A stretch of DNA of 64,000 nucleotides from Pseudoalteromonas rhizosphaerae (GTDB taxonomy: Bacteria; Pseudomonadota; Gammaproteobacteria; Enterobacterales; Alteromonadaceae): contig NZ_CABVLM010000012.1 in the NCBI RefSeq assembly GCF_902498845.1, forward strand, positions 62,001 through 126,000, given 5' to 3'. Shown here one piece after another: positions 1-7,970 of this stretch. The notes beneath the pieces were generated by a model. That model was given only the letters and a program-made list of their open reading frames with translations. It searched no databases and was not told where the DNA came from. Position 1 is the stretch's first letter, and each line of letters starts with the position of its first letter. The translations under genes and the position numbers were made by a program.

Positions 1-29
1 TTTCCAGGTGTTAGGGTGAGTTTAAACAT
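1..29 (-). CDS. hutH: Histidine ammonia-lyase, first 9 codons only (partial)
   Basis: Reading leftward, an ATG at 29-27 follows the hutU stop by 2 bp and opens a frame reading MFKLTLTPG before the window ends. HutH proteins commonly begin with a similar beta strand followed by a Pro-Gly pair, and hutU-hutH is a common gene order. A GGA within the last codons of hutU serves as a ribosome binding site. HutH deaminates L-histidine to urocanate, the substrate of the adjacent HutU. The call rests on context and nine residues only. Confidence 0.7.
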
Positions 30-31
30 GA

Positions 32-1705
32 TTATTCCTTATTTAACATTGGCAGGTCGAGGCCTTGCTCGGTCGCACAATTAATTGCAATATCGTAACC
101 TGCATCCGCGTGGCGCATAACGCCCGTTGCAGGATCATTCCATAATACGCGGCCAACCCGCGCAGCTGCTTCGTCGGTGCCATCAGCAACAATGACTACG
201 CCAGAATGTTGGCTAAAGCCCATACCTACACCACCACCATGATGAAGTGACACCCATGTTGCACCTCCTGCGGTATTCAGTAATGCATTAAGTAATGGCC
301 AATCTGATACTGCATCTGAGCCGTCTTTCATTGCTTCGGTTTCACGGTTTGGACTCGCAACTGAGCCTGAGTCTAAATGGTCACGGCCGATCACAATCGG
401 TGCTTTAAGCTCACCATTTTTGACCATCTCATTAAACGCCAGCGCTAAACGAGCGCGGTCTTTTAAGCCAACCCAGCAAATACGAGCAGGTAAGCCCTGG
501 AATTGAATACGTTCACGAGCCATATCAAGCCAGTTATGTAAGTGTTTGTCGTCAGGAATAAGCTCTTTCACTTTTGCGTCGGTTTTATAAATATCTTCAG
601 GATCGCCTGATAATGCCACCCAACGGAATGGACCAATTCCTTCGCAAAATAATGGACGAATATAAGCTGGCACAAAACCTGGGAAATCAAAGGCATTTGT
701 TACGCCTTCGTCAAATGCCATTTGACGAATGTTATTGCCGTAGTCAGTTGTTGCAGCACCAGCTTGTTGTAGTGCTAACATTGCGTTGACTTGCACAGCC
801 ATCGATTGCTTAGCTGCTTTGACAACCGCTTGTGGATCTTGTTCACGCATTTTAGCCGCGTGTTGCATGCTCCAACCTTGCGGTAAATAGCCATTCAACG
901 GGTCGTGAGCAGAGGTTTGATCGGTCACTACATCGGGAGTAATAGCTCGGTTAACAAGCTCACTAAATACATCAGCGGCATTACCAAGTAAGCCGACTGA
1001 CAGCGCTTCGCCTTTGCCACACGCCTCGTTGATAAGCTCCAGTGCATGATCTAAATCGGTTGCTTTAACATCCACATAGCGGGTTTTGATCCGAAAATCG
1101 ATACGCGTTTCATCGCATTCAACTACGAGTGCGCTAAATCCCGCCATGGTTGCCGCAAGTGGCTGCGCGCCGCCCATACCGCCTAAGCCACCGGTTAGCA
1201 CCCACTTTCCAGCAGCGTCACCATTAAAATGTTGTTTTGCCATCGCTACAAAGGTTTCGTAGGTACCTTGTACTATGCCTTGTGATCCAATGTAGATCCA
1301 TGATCCCGCAGTCATTTGCCCATACATCATCAAACCAAGTTTATCGAGCTCGTTAAAATGCTCCCAATTAGCCCAGTGAGGTACTAAGTTTGAGTTGGCA
1401 ATTAATACTCGCGGTGCATTACTGTGAGTTTTAAATACCCCAACAGGTTTGCCTGATTGTACGAGTAGCGTTTCGTCGTCTTCGAGTCTGTCGAGAGTTT
1501 CGATGATTTTATCAAAGCAAGGCCAATCACGCGCTGCACGACCAATCCCACCGTACACAACTAAAGCATGTGGATGTTCGGCTACTTCAGGATCTAAATT
1601 ATTCATTAACATGCGCTTAGCTGCTTCGGTGAGCCAGCTCTTAGCGCTGATTTTATCGCCGTGTGGGGCGCGGATAACGCGAGATTCATCAAGTCTGTTG
1701 TTCAT
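32..1705 (-). CDS. hutU: Urocanate hydratase (urocanase)
   Basis: Converts urocanate to 4-imidazolone-5-propionate using a tightly bound NAD+, the second step of histidine degradation; cytosolic. The 557-residue length equals that of the well-studied Pseudomonas putida enzyme. Visible are the glycine-rich NAD-binding stretch GGLGGMGGAQP (about 172-182), the QGIVQGTYETF segment (about 142-152) and a cysteine at exactly position 410 (PARICWVG), matching the catalytic Cys410 of the P. putida enzyme. The start at 1705 has an AGGAG ribosome site. A probable HutC operator lies just upstream (1718-1729), between this gene and hutC. hutH follows after 2 bp. Confidence 0.97.
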   Translation of the reverse strand: MNNRLDESRVIRAPHGDKISAKSWLTEAAKRMLMNNLDPEVAEHPHALVVYGGIGRAARDWPCFDKIIETLDRLEDDETLLVQSGKPVGVFKTHSNAPRVLIANSNLVPHWANWEHFNELDKLGLMMYGQMTAGSWIYIGSQGIVQGTYETFVAMAKQHFNGDAAGKWVLTGGLGGMGGAQPLAATMAGFSALVVECDETRIDFRIKTRYVDVKATDLDHALELINEACGKGEALSVGLLGNAADVFSELVNRAITPDVVTDQTSAHDPLNGYLPQGWSMQHAAKMREQDPQAVVKAAKQSMAVQVNAMLALQQAGAATTDYGNNIRQMAFDEGVTNAFDFPGFVPAYIRPLFCEGIGPFRWVALSGDPEDIYKTDAKVKELIPDDKHLHNWLDMARERIQFQGLPARICWVGLKDRARLALAFNEMVKNGELKAPIVIGRDHLDSGSVASPNRETEAMKDGSDAVSDWPLLNALLNTAGGATWVSLHHGGGVGMGFSQHSGVVIVADGTDEAAARVGRVLWNDPATGVMRHADAGYDIAINCATEQGLDLPMLNKE

Positions 1706-1717
1706 AGATTACTCCTG

Positions 1718-1729
1718 TTGTATATACAA
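1718..1729. promoter_or_regulatory. Probable HutC operator in front of hutU
   Basis: TTGTATATACAA is a perfect 12-bp palindrome located 13 bp upstream of the hutU start codon. The same 12 bp recur at 2570-2581 in the hutC/hutI gap. Palindromes with a TGTATATACA-type core are the known target of HutC, the GntR-family urocanate-responsive repressor. The position would block hutU-hutH transcription. The assignment is by motif and context. Confidence 0.8.
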
Positions 1730-1807
1730 GCTTATTGGTTTCAAAAAATACGCTGTTAAGCGCATCATTTTGATTTTTATATTCTTTCTAATGTTATTTT
1801 TTACATA

Positions 1808-2515
1808 TTACTTTTTAAAAGTTAAATGTCCGCCTAAGCGATACTTACTACCCGGTGATACTAAGCGGGCAAAACTAACAATCCCAGATGATGACCAAGT
1901 ACGCCTAATCACCTGTAAGCATGGCTCTTCATGGTATAAATTAAGCCATTGGCACATTTCGCTGTTAGGCATTATTGCTTCTACCGTATGGCGCGCTTCA
2001 GTTAATGGTGCGACGCTCGATAAATATTCGTGCGGAGTTAACGCAGTAAAATCTTGTTGAAGGTAGCTTGTTGCTAGGGCCGGGTTAACAAAGCGCTCCT
2101 CAACTTGCAGTGGCTGTTCGTTTTCGTTATGCACTAATACACTGCGATACACCACGCTATCTACTTCAACACCCAGTGCAATCGCAATTGGCGCAATGGC
2201 GCTGATAGATTCAAGCACTAATACTGTACAGCTGTAATTGCCGTTACGGGCTTTGACTTCATCTGCTATATTTTTAATTTCAAGCAATGATGATTGTGAT
2301 TTAAAACTGGCAACAAACGTGCCTAAACCTTGGCTACGAGTAAGAATACCTGCTTCGGTTAATTCGCTTAACGCTCGGCGCGCAGTCATTCGACTAACAC
2401 TAAATTGTTCGGCCAATTCATTTTCAGAAGCCACACGTTGGTTTTCAAGCCATGCGCCGCTGCGGATATTATCAACAATAAATTGCTTTATTTGTGCGAA
2501 CTTAGGTGTCGTCAT
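1808..2515 (-). CDS. hutC: GntR/HutC-family histidine utilisation repressor
   Basis: 235 residues, standard for HutC. The N-terminal winged helix-turn-helix (about 1-70) contains the recognition helix region SVSRMTARRALSEL and the wing LTRSQGLGTFVA. The remainder is a UTRA ligand-binding domain (about 90-232), which in HutC binds urocanate and releases DNA. The gene lies between hutU (same strand, 102 bp downstream) and the divergent hutI. Probable operators flank it on both sides, so it likely controls hutUH, hutI and itself. The start ATG at 2515 has a weak ribosome site. There is nothing unusual in the sequence. Confidence 0.93.
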   Translation of the reverse strand: MTTPKFAQIKQFIVDNIRSGAWLENQRVASENELAEQFSVSRMTARRALSELTEAGILTRSQGLGTFVASFKSQSSLLEIKNIADEVKARNGNYSCTVLVLESISAIAPIAIALGVEVDSVVYRSVLVHNENEQPLQVEERFVNPALATSYLQQDFTALTPHEYLSSVAPLTEARHTVEAIMPNSEMCQWLNLYHEEPCLQVIRRTWSSSGIVSFARLVSPGSKYRLGGHLTFKK

Positions 2516-2568
2516 TAAATTATTATGGTCTTTTAAATTTGCTATTAACTATAAGATGGCATATTTAC

Positions 2569-2582
2569 CTTGTATATACAAG
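2569..2582. promoter_or_regulatory. Probable HutC operator in the hutC/hutI divergent promoter region
   Basis: CTTGTATATACAAG is a perfect 14-bp palindrome in the 108-bp gap between divergent hutC and hutI, 41 bp before the hutI start and 53 bp before the hutC start. It shares its central 12 bp with the site in front of hutU. One bound HutC dimer could repress both hutI and hutC (autoregulation). Confidence 0.82.
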
Positions 2583-2623
2583 ATGACTTGTTAGACTGAG
2601 GAAAAATAATTTTCGGAGTTAAT

Positions 2624-3871
2624 ATGACAACAATCACTGCAAATGATCCGGCTAATGACTGGGATTTATTGATCACAGATGCCAATATCGCAACTATGGA
2701 TTGCAGTATTGCAGCACCTTATGGCGCCATCGAAAATGCAGCGCTGGCAATCCGTAAAGGTGTCATTGTGTGGTTGGGTAAACAGGCCGATTTACCTAAA
2801 TTCGACGTATTAGCAACGCCGATGCTTTCAGCAAAAGGGCAGTGGCTAACACCTGGTTTAATTGATTGTCATACCCACTTAGTGTTTGCCGGCTCAAGAG
2901 CTGAAGAGTTTGAACAGCGTTTACAAGGTGTTAGTTACGAGCAAATAGCGGCGCAAGGTGGGGGGATCGCTAGTACGGTAGCAGCAACACGAGCTGCGGA
3001 TCATGAGGCTTTATTTGTGCTCGCGAAGGATCGTCTCAATGCCCTCTATGCTGAGGGCGTGAGTACCGTTGAGATCAAATCTGGTTACGGACTTGATTGC
3101 GAAAATGAAGTTAAAATCCTCGAAGTGGCACGTTTGTTAGGTGAAAATCACCCAATTGATGTAAAAACGACATTCTTGGGAGCGCATGCCCTACCTTTGG
3201 AATTTAAAGGTCGCAGTGATGAGTATATCGATCTAGTTTGTAATGAGATGCTTGAGCAAGTGGTCACTGCAAATTTAGCCGATGCTGTCGATGTGTTTTG
3301 CGAAAATGTTGGTTTTAGTAATGAGCAAACTCGCCGAGTTTTTAATGCCGCAAAAAAACATAATTTGCCAGTGAAATGTCATGCTGAACAGCTTTCAAAT
3401 CAGCAAGGAGCACAATTAGTCGCTGAATTTAATGGGTTATCTGCTGATCATATTGAACATTTAGATGAAGCTGGAGTAAAGGCCATGGCTGCAGCAGGCA
3501 CTGTGGCGGTATTATTACCCGGGGCATTTTATTTTTTACGCGAAACCAAACAGCCGCCAATTGAGCTATTAAAGCAGTATCAAGTACCAATAGCGATTTC
3601 GACAGACTTTAATCCAGGTACATCACCCTTGTGTTCTTTGCAATTAATGATGAATATGGGGTGTACTTTATTTCGCTTAACTCCTGAAGAAACTCTCGCC
3701 GGAGTTACGCGTAATGCCGCAAAAGCATTGGGTTTAACTGATCGCGGAGTGTTAAAAGTCGGCATGCGTGCCGATATAGCTCATTGGCAAATATCCCACC
3801 CAGCACAATTAAGTTATCAATTTGGCGTGAATAAACTGTTAAATCTGTGGATTTTGGGTAGACTAAATTAG
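2624..3871 (+). CDS. hutI: Imidazolonepropionase
   Basis: Hydrolyses 4-imidazolone-5-propionate to N-formimino-L-glutamate, step three of histidine degradation. 415 residues, normal for this amidohydrolase-superfamily enzyme. Metal-binding signatures are visible: the HxH pair in IDCHTHLVFAGSR (about 81-92), a histidine in KCHAEQ, a histidine in SADHIEHLD, and the aspartate in ISTDFNPGTSPL. A ribosome site (CGGAG) precedes the ATG at 2624. It is divergent from hutC, and the intervening operator predicts HutC/urocanate control. The following gene starts 25 bp downstream on the same strand and may be cotranscribed. Confidence 0.96.
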   Translation: MTTITANDPANDWDLLITDANIATMDCSIAAPYGAIENAALAIRKGVIVWLGKQADLPKFDVLATPMLSAKGQWLTPGLIDCHTHLVFAGSRAEEFEQRLQGVSYEQIAAQGGGIASTVAATRAADHEALFVLAKDRLNALYAEGVSTVEIKSGYGLDCENEVKILEVARLLGENHPIDVKTTFLGAHALPLEFKGRSDEYIDLVCNEMLEQVVTANLADAVDVFCENVGFSNEQTRRVFNAAKKHNLPVKCHAEQLSNQQGAQLVAEFNGLSADHIEHLDEAGVKAMAAAGTVAVLLPGAFYFLRETKQPPIELLKQYQVPIAISTDFNPGTSPLCSLQLMMNMGCTLFRLTPEETLAGVTRNAAKALGLTDRGVLKVGMRADIAHWQISHPAQLSYQFGVNKLLNLWILGRLN

Positions 3872-3896
3872 TCTGTTGTAATGTTGTACTCAAAAA

Positions 3897-5657
3897 ATGA
3901 TTTTAATTGCGCTATTAACAAATACGGGACTTGAATATTCTGCAGGGAGCGCTTTTTTAAACAATATATTGACGCCTACTTTTTTAGCCGGCGCTATTTT
4001 TATGGCGATGATCTGTGCCTTGTGCGTGGTTAAAAAGCCATTACTGCGCTTTAGCTATCTCAGCAATGGGGTACTTGGGTTGGCAGTATTAAGCGGCGGC
4101 TTTAACTTTTTGGAGTTACTATTTGCACTGAGTATTGGTTTGCATTTATGGCTGGCATTTTCGCAAAATAAATGGACTATGCTCACTTTGAGCTGTTGCT
4201 CAGCACTTGTATTTACGGTGTGCTTAGCGGCTCATTTACTACTTGAGTTACCTCTTTATTTAATTGTACTGGCGAGCATTGTACTGGCTATGTCTGGCTA
4301 TTTTGATGATGAAGAGCTTGTTGCTGAGGCTGATGACGCAGCGCATATAAATCACTTTATGGAGCCTGCGCCGTTATTAAATCTTCCCGATATTAAGCAG
4401 TTACGACAAGGTTATTACGACTGGCGTAAAAACAATCAACAACGAGCTGCGTTGGTGGTTATCCGGTTGGAGGGGTTTGCTCAGGTTAATCAGCATATTG
4501 GCCGAGACTTTGGGGATTTACTATTAGCGCAGTCTGCAAACCGTATTAAGCAACTACTGCTTATTGAAGAAGTGATTAATTTAGCTGGGGAACAAAAATT
4601 AGCTCACCTTGGTGGCCTTAATTTTGCATTTATATGTAATTTAGCGCAGCAAAAACATTTACATGAGCAATTAATCAATCAAATACTAGGGGCCACCTTG
4701 AAGCCGTTTAATGTGGCTAATTGCACTATTAAAGTCAATGCACGGGCCAGTTTCGTTGATTGCGATGAACAAGAAAATAGCTTTGATAATTTAATTTCGT
4801 TTGCTTACCTCGCTTTAGATAGCCACCCAAAACAACAAGTGGTGGTGTACCATCAACAAATGAGAATAGAGCAACTAGAACAGCAAGCGCGTTTGCAAGA
4901 ATTAGCAAATATCGATTTTTCTAGCGAACTTGAACTGTACTTCCAACCCATCATTTGCAATCACGATGAAAAAATTGAATTTTTAGAGTTGTTACTGCGT
5001 TGGCAACATCCCAGACAAGGGATTTTATCGGCTAATCGATTTATTGATGATATACGTGTTGCAGGGCTTGCTTATCCATTAGCCACATTTGTTATTGAAC
5101 GCGCCGCAGAGCTTGCAATGGCACTGCGTATGGAAGGCATAACGATGCCTTTGAGTATAAATTTATTTGGCTCTGAAATGCTAAATGAAGAATTTATCGA
5201 ATTCCTTGATCACATTTTTATCGAACATCAACTACAAACAGGCGATTTAATTGTCGAGTGTCCACTTAATCTGTTTATGAGTTTAGATGAGCAAGGTAAA
5301 GCAATGGTCGCACGCATCAATAGCATTGGTATTAAAGTCTGTGTGGATGGCCTTGGTGATAGCCCTATTTGGCTTGCTAAGTTACCAAATTTAGCCGTTG
5401 CATATGTGAAAATAGCGCCTTCATTAACAGCTGATTTCAGTCATCAAAGCCATGTTCGTAGTTTGATAAGTGGTATGGTTGATATGCATAACCAACAAAA
5501 TGCGAAGGTAATTTGCGAAGGGGTAGAAACACTGGAGCAGCTTAATTTTGTAAAAAGTTTAAACGCCTATGCTGCGCAGGGTTATTACTACAGTCATCCA
5601 CTGAGCAGTGTTGGCATGATCTCTTGGTTAAAACAATGGCAAATAGAGCATCCGTAA
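3897..5657 (+). CDS. Membrane protein with degenerate GGDEF and EAL domains
   Basis: 586 residues. About five hydrophobic helices fill residues 1-135. A GGDEF-like domain (about 165-320) has GGLNF (239-243) in place of the GG(D/E)EF signature, so diguanylate cyclase activity is unlikely. An EAL-like domain (about 345-580) keeps ELLLR (364-368, fitting ExLxR), Asn422, Glu454 and EGVET (541-545). However, the DDFGTG motif is VDGLGD (483-488) and the KID lysine motif is KIA (505-507), losing two metal ligands. It is therefore probably a non-catalytic c-di-GMP-binding or protein-interaction module. It sits 25 bp after hutI and converges on hutG with a 7-bp gap, so it may be cotranscribed with hutI. 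No clear ribosome site was seen, so the start is uncertain. Confidence 0.85.
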   Translation: MILIALLTNTGLEYSAGSAFLNNILTPTFLAGAIFMAMICALCVVKKPLLRFSYLSNGVLGLAVLSGGFNFLELLFALSIGLHLWLAFSQNKWTMLTLSCCSALVFTVCLAAHLLLELPLYLIVLASIVLAMSGYFDDEELVAEADDAAHINHFMEPAPLLNLPDIKQLRQGYYDWRKNNQQRAALVVIRLEGFAQVNQHIGRDFGDLLLAQSANRIKQLLLIEEVINLAGEQKLAHLGGLNFAFICNLAQQKHLHEQLINQILGATLKPFNVANCTIKVNARASFVDCDEQENSFDNLISFAYLALDSHPKQQVVVYHQQMRIEQLEQQARLQELANIDFSSELELYFQPIICNHDEKIEFLELLLRWQHPRQGILSANRFIDDIRVAGLAYPLATFVIERAAELAMALRMEGITMPLSINLFGSEMLNEEFIEFLDHIFIEHQLQTGDLIVECPLNLFMSLDEQGKAMVARINSIGIKVCVDGLGDSPIWLAKLPNLAVAYVKIAPSLTADFSHQSHVRSLISGMVDMHNQQNAKVICEGVETLEQLNFVKSLNAYAAQGYYYSHPLSSVGMISWLKQWQIEHP

Positions 5658-5664
5658 TCGTTTT

Positions 5665-6711
5665 TTAGTTTGCTTTGGCTTGTAAATAAGCATTCACGAG
5701 AGCTGTGATTATTTGCCCTGCATCGCTCATTCCGGCCTGTATACCACTAGGATGTTGGTTGGGGGCTGCTTCACATAAATGCAAGTATTGGCTGTTTACT
5801 TGACTGGCAGCTAAATGCACAAAGTGCTCGGCATCGCTAACACTAAAACCACAATTGGTATACGCACTGACGGGCATTAATGAAATGCTATCAAGATCCA
5901 CTTCAACCCCAAGTGGTGCATCAATTAGATTATATAGTGCCTGCTGGCATGCTTCAGTTAAGGTTTTTTCGCGCCTCACTTGCAGCGCTTGGTAGCTATC
6001 ATAACTAAATTGGGCAGCAGCTAAAGCATCAATAATTGCTTGATTGTTTTTCAGCTCGTGCATGCCAATAACATGATAATTATTTAAGTGTTGCTCGTTA
6101 TATGCATAGCGAAAACCATTACCACTATGGCGGCCTTCACAGTCACGGAAATCGGCATGAGGGTCAAAGTTGATCGCGTTTATTGGGCGCTGTTTATGCT
6201 TGCTTAATGCGCGAATAATACCAAGGCAGTTATTATGGCCACCGCCAATAACGATTGGCTCTAACCCCGCAGCAAAAATTAAGCTCAGCACTTGCTCAAC
6301 ACGTTGATCAAGCTGGGCGCATAACTGGCGTAATTGTGTTAGTTGCTGAGGATTTTGGTTTGATAAATCGCGCGCCGCAAGAGTCAAATCGCTGATCGCG
6401 ACTTCGCCTAATAACAAAACTTTTTCGTTCGCTAAGAATTGGTTGTCAGGTTGATTTAAAAAGCGCTTAAGAAATGCTTGCCAGCCATCTTCGGCACCAC
6501 CATTGCCTAAGTTGGCGCGTGGCCCGATATCTTCGCAAATACCTAGTAATACATACTTAATACCAAATTGCGCGGCATCGCGCATGGCTTGTAAAGGATC
6601 AACACCAGTGTCAAGTAGGGCTATTGACTGCCATGCTTTTCTTTCATTAGCGCGACTGCTACACCAAGGTTTTACAGTCGCTTCATCATAGATATGTAGG
6701 TGGTTTGACAC
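5665..6711 (-). CDS. hutG: Formimidoylglutamase
   Basis: Hydrolyses N-formimino-L-glutamate to glutamate and formamide, the last step of the short histidine pathway. A member of the arginase/agmatinase/ureohydrolase fold, 348 residues. The two-manganese ligands are recognisable: GGGHNN (His), NFDPHADFRD (DxHxD) and EVDLDSI (DxD). It starts 3 bp after the rraA stop codon, so the two are almost certainly cotranscribed from a promoter upstream of rraA; no HutC-like palindrome was seen there. Together with hutH, hutU and hutI this completes the four-enzyme pathway. Confidence 0.95.
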   Translation of the reverse strand: MSNHLHIYDEATVKPWCSSRANERKAWQSIALLDTGVDPLQAMRDAAQFGIKYVLLGICEDIGPRANLGNGGAEDGWQAFLKRFLNQPDNQFLANEKVLLLGEVAISDLTLAARDLSNQNPQQLTQLRQLCAQLDQRVEQVLSLIFAAGLEPIVIGGGHNNCLGIIRALSKHKQRPINAINFDPHADFRDCEGRHSGNGFRYAYNEQHLNNYHVIGMHELKNNQAIIDALAAAQFSYDSYQALQVRREKTLTEACQQALYNLIDAPLGVEVDLDSISLMPVSAYTNCGFSVSDAEHFVHLAASQVNSQYLHLCEAAPNQHPSGIQAGMSDAGQIITALVNAYLQAKAN

Positions 6712-6714
6712 TCG

Positions 6715-7212
6715 TTATTCTTCTACGATTTCCAGTTCAAGTTCTTCACCAGATAATACAATACCGGTGCTATCTGCATAGATAAAGTCGTCATCAAAGA
6801 ATGATACACCAGCGAAGTTAACGCCAATGCCGTCTTCACCAGCACCGGTGCTGTCTGCTGCAACAGGGATTGAAGCAATTGCTTGAATACCTAAATCAAG
6901 CTCTTCAAGTTCATCAACATGACGTACTGCACCGTATACCACAATGCCTTGCCAGTTATTTTCTACAGCTAGTTCAGCAAGCTCGATATCGATTAATGCG
7001 CGACGAGTTGAACCACCCCCATCAATTAATAATACACATTCTTCGCCGTCTTGAGAGAGTATGTCGCGGATCAGTTCATTATTTTCAAAACATTTGACGG
7101 TTTTAATACGGCCACTAAAATTGTGACGACCACCAAAGTTAATAAACATAGGTTCGAGCACATCGACCACATCGGCAAAGTGATCGCATAAATCTGAAGT
7201 GCTGTAATCCAT
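6715..7212 (-). CDS. rraA: Ribonuclease E activity regulator RraA
   Basis: 165 residues, closely resembling E. coli RraA through its length: opening DYSTSDLCDHF, NFGGRHNFSG, TVKCFENN, DGGGSTRRALID, VVYGAVRHVDELEELDLGI, and an acidic C terminus. RraA forms a ring-shaped trimer that binds RNase E and inhibits it. RraA-like folds also occur in aldolases, but the acidic tail and close resemblance favour the RNase E regulator. A GGAT-containing ribosome site precedes the ATG at 7212. hutG follows after 3 bp, an unexpected partner. Confidence 0.93.
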   Translation of the reverse strand: MDYSTSDLCDHFADVVDVLEPMFINFGGRHNFSGRIKTVKCFENNELIRDILSQDGEECVLLIDGGGSTRRALIDIELAELAVENNWQGIVVYGAVRHVDELEELDLGIQAIASIPVAADSTGAGEDGIGVNFAGVSFFDDDFIYADSTGIVLSGEELELEIVEE

Positions 7213-7430
7213 TTTTCTATCCTTTCTAAAGATACGTGAGCTGATGTTCAGTATACCTTTCTTAAATGCAATAACAACGACTTAATAACAGTAAATTGCG
7301 CTCTTTTTAAACAATTATTGCGCTAAAACAGGAAAAGCAATATTAGTGTCTTAAAAGCGTCACTCAATTGTTATTTTCACCGCCTAAGCTGAAATTGTGT
7401 ACAGAGTTTGCACAATTAAAGGATCAAGTA

Positions 7431-7970
7431 ATGAGTGAGAACAACATGCTAAAAAAAGTTGTCCAACTGGACCAAAGTTTGTTTTTGATGCTATTTAATG
7501 GCAATGCCCCAAAATGGTTAAAAAATTCAGCTTTAGGTTTCTCAAAAACAGGCAATGGAGGGCTTTATGTATTAATCGCTGTTGGTTTTGGCTGGCTTAG
7601 CAGTGAAGCTGAATTACGGCTTATGGCGATGACTCTATTGCTGGGCTTTTTAATTGAGCGACCCATTTATTACGTGGCTAAAAATAGTTTTGCCAGAATT
7701 CGGCCATGTGATTGTTTAGTAAAAGGCGCTTACATTACGCCCAGTGATAAATTTAGTTTACCGTCAGGTCACAGTGCTGGCGCATTTTTAGTGGCTGTTA
7801 TCTTAGCGCAGTATTTCCCGCAATTCGCAGAGTTATGTTTTTTGTGGGCAACGGGGGTCGCAGCATCGCGGGTGTTACTTGGGGTACATTTTCCTGTTGA
7901 TGTAGTGCTTGGTGCATTGATGGGGGGAAGCTGTGGTTTATTGGCAATCTTGATAGTGGCTACCTTATGA
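7431..7970 (+). CDS. PAP2-family membrane phosphatase
   Basis: Integral membrane phosphatase of the type 2 phosphatidic acid phosphatase family. The three family motifs are intact: KNSFARIRP, PSGHS and SRVLLGVHFPVD, containing the catalytic histidines. Several hydrophobic helices surround them. The frame is open from 7368, but the ATG at 7431 is preceded by a clear AAAGGA site, so 180 residues is the better reading. The stop overlaps the next gene's start by 4 bp (ATGA), indicating translational coupling with a glycosyltransferase. The substrate is unknown; a lipid phosphate such as undecaprenyl pyrophosphate or a phosphatidylglycerol precursor is plausible. Confidence 0.88.
   Translation: MSENNMLKKVVQLDQSLFLMLFNGNAPKWLKNSALGFSKTGNGGLYVLIAVGFGWLSSEAELRLMAMTLLLGFLIERPIYYVAKNSFARIRPCDCLVKGAYITPSDKFSLPSGHSAGAFLVAVILAQYFPQFAELCFLWATGVAASRVLLGVHFPVDVVLGALMGGSCGLLAILIVATL

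Noticed and set aside
5665..7367. HutC operator in front of rraA-hutG
   Set aside because: No TGTATATACA-like palindrome is present in the rraA upstream region.
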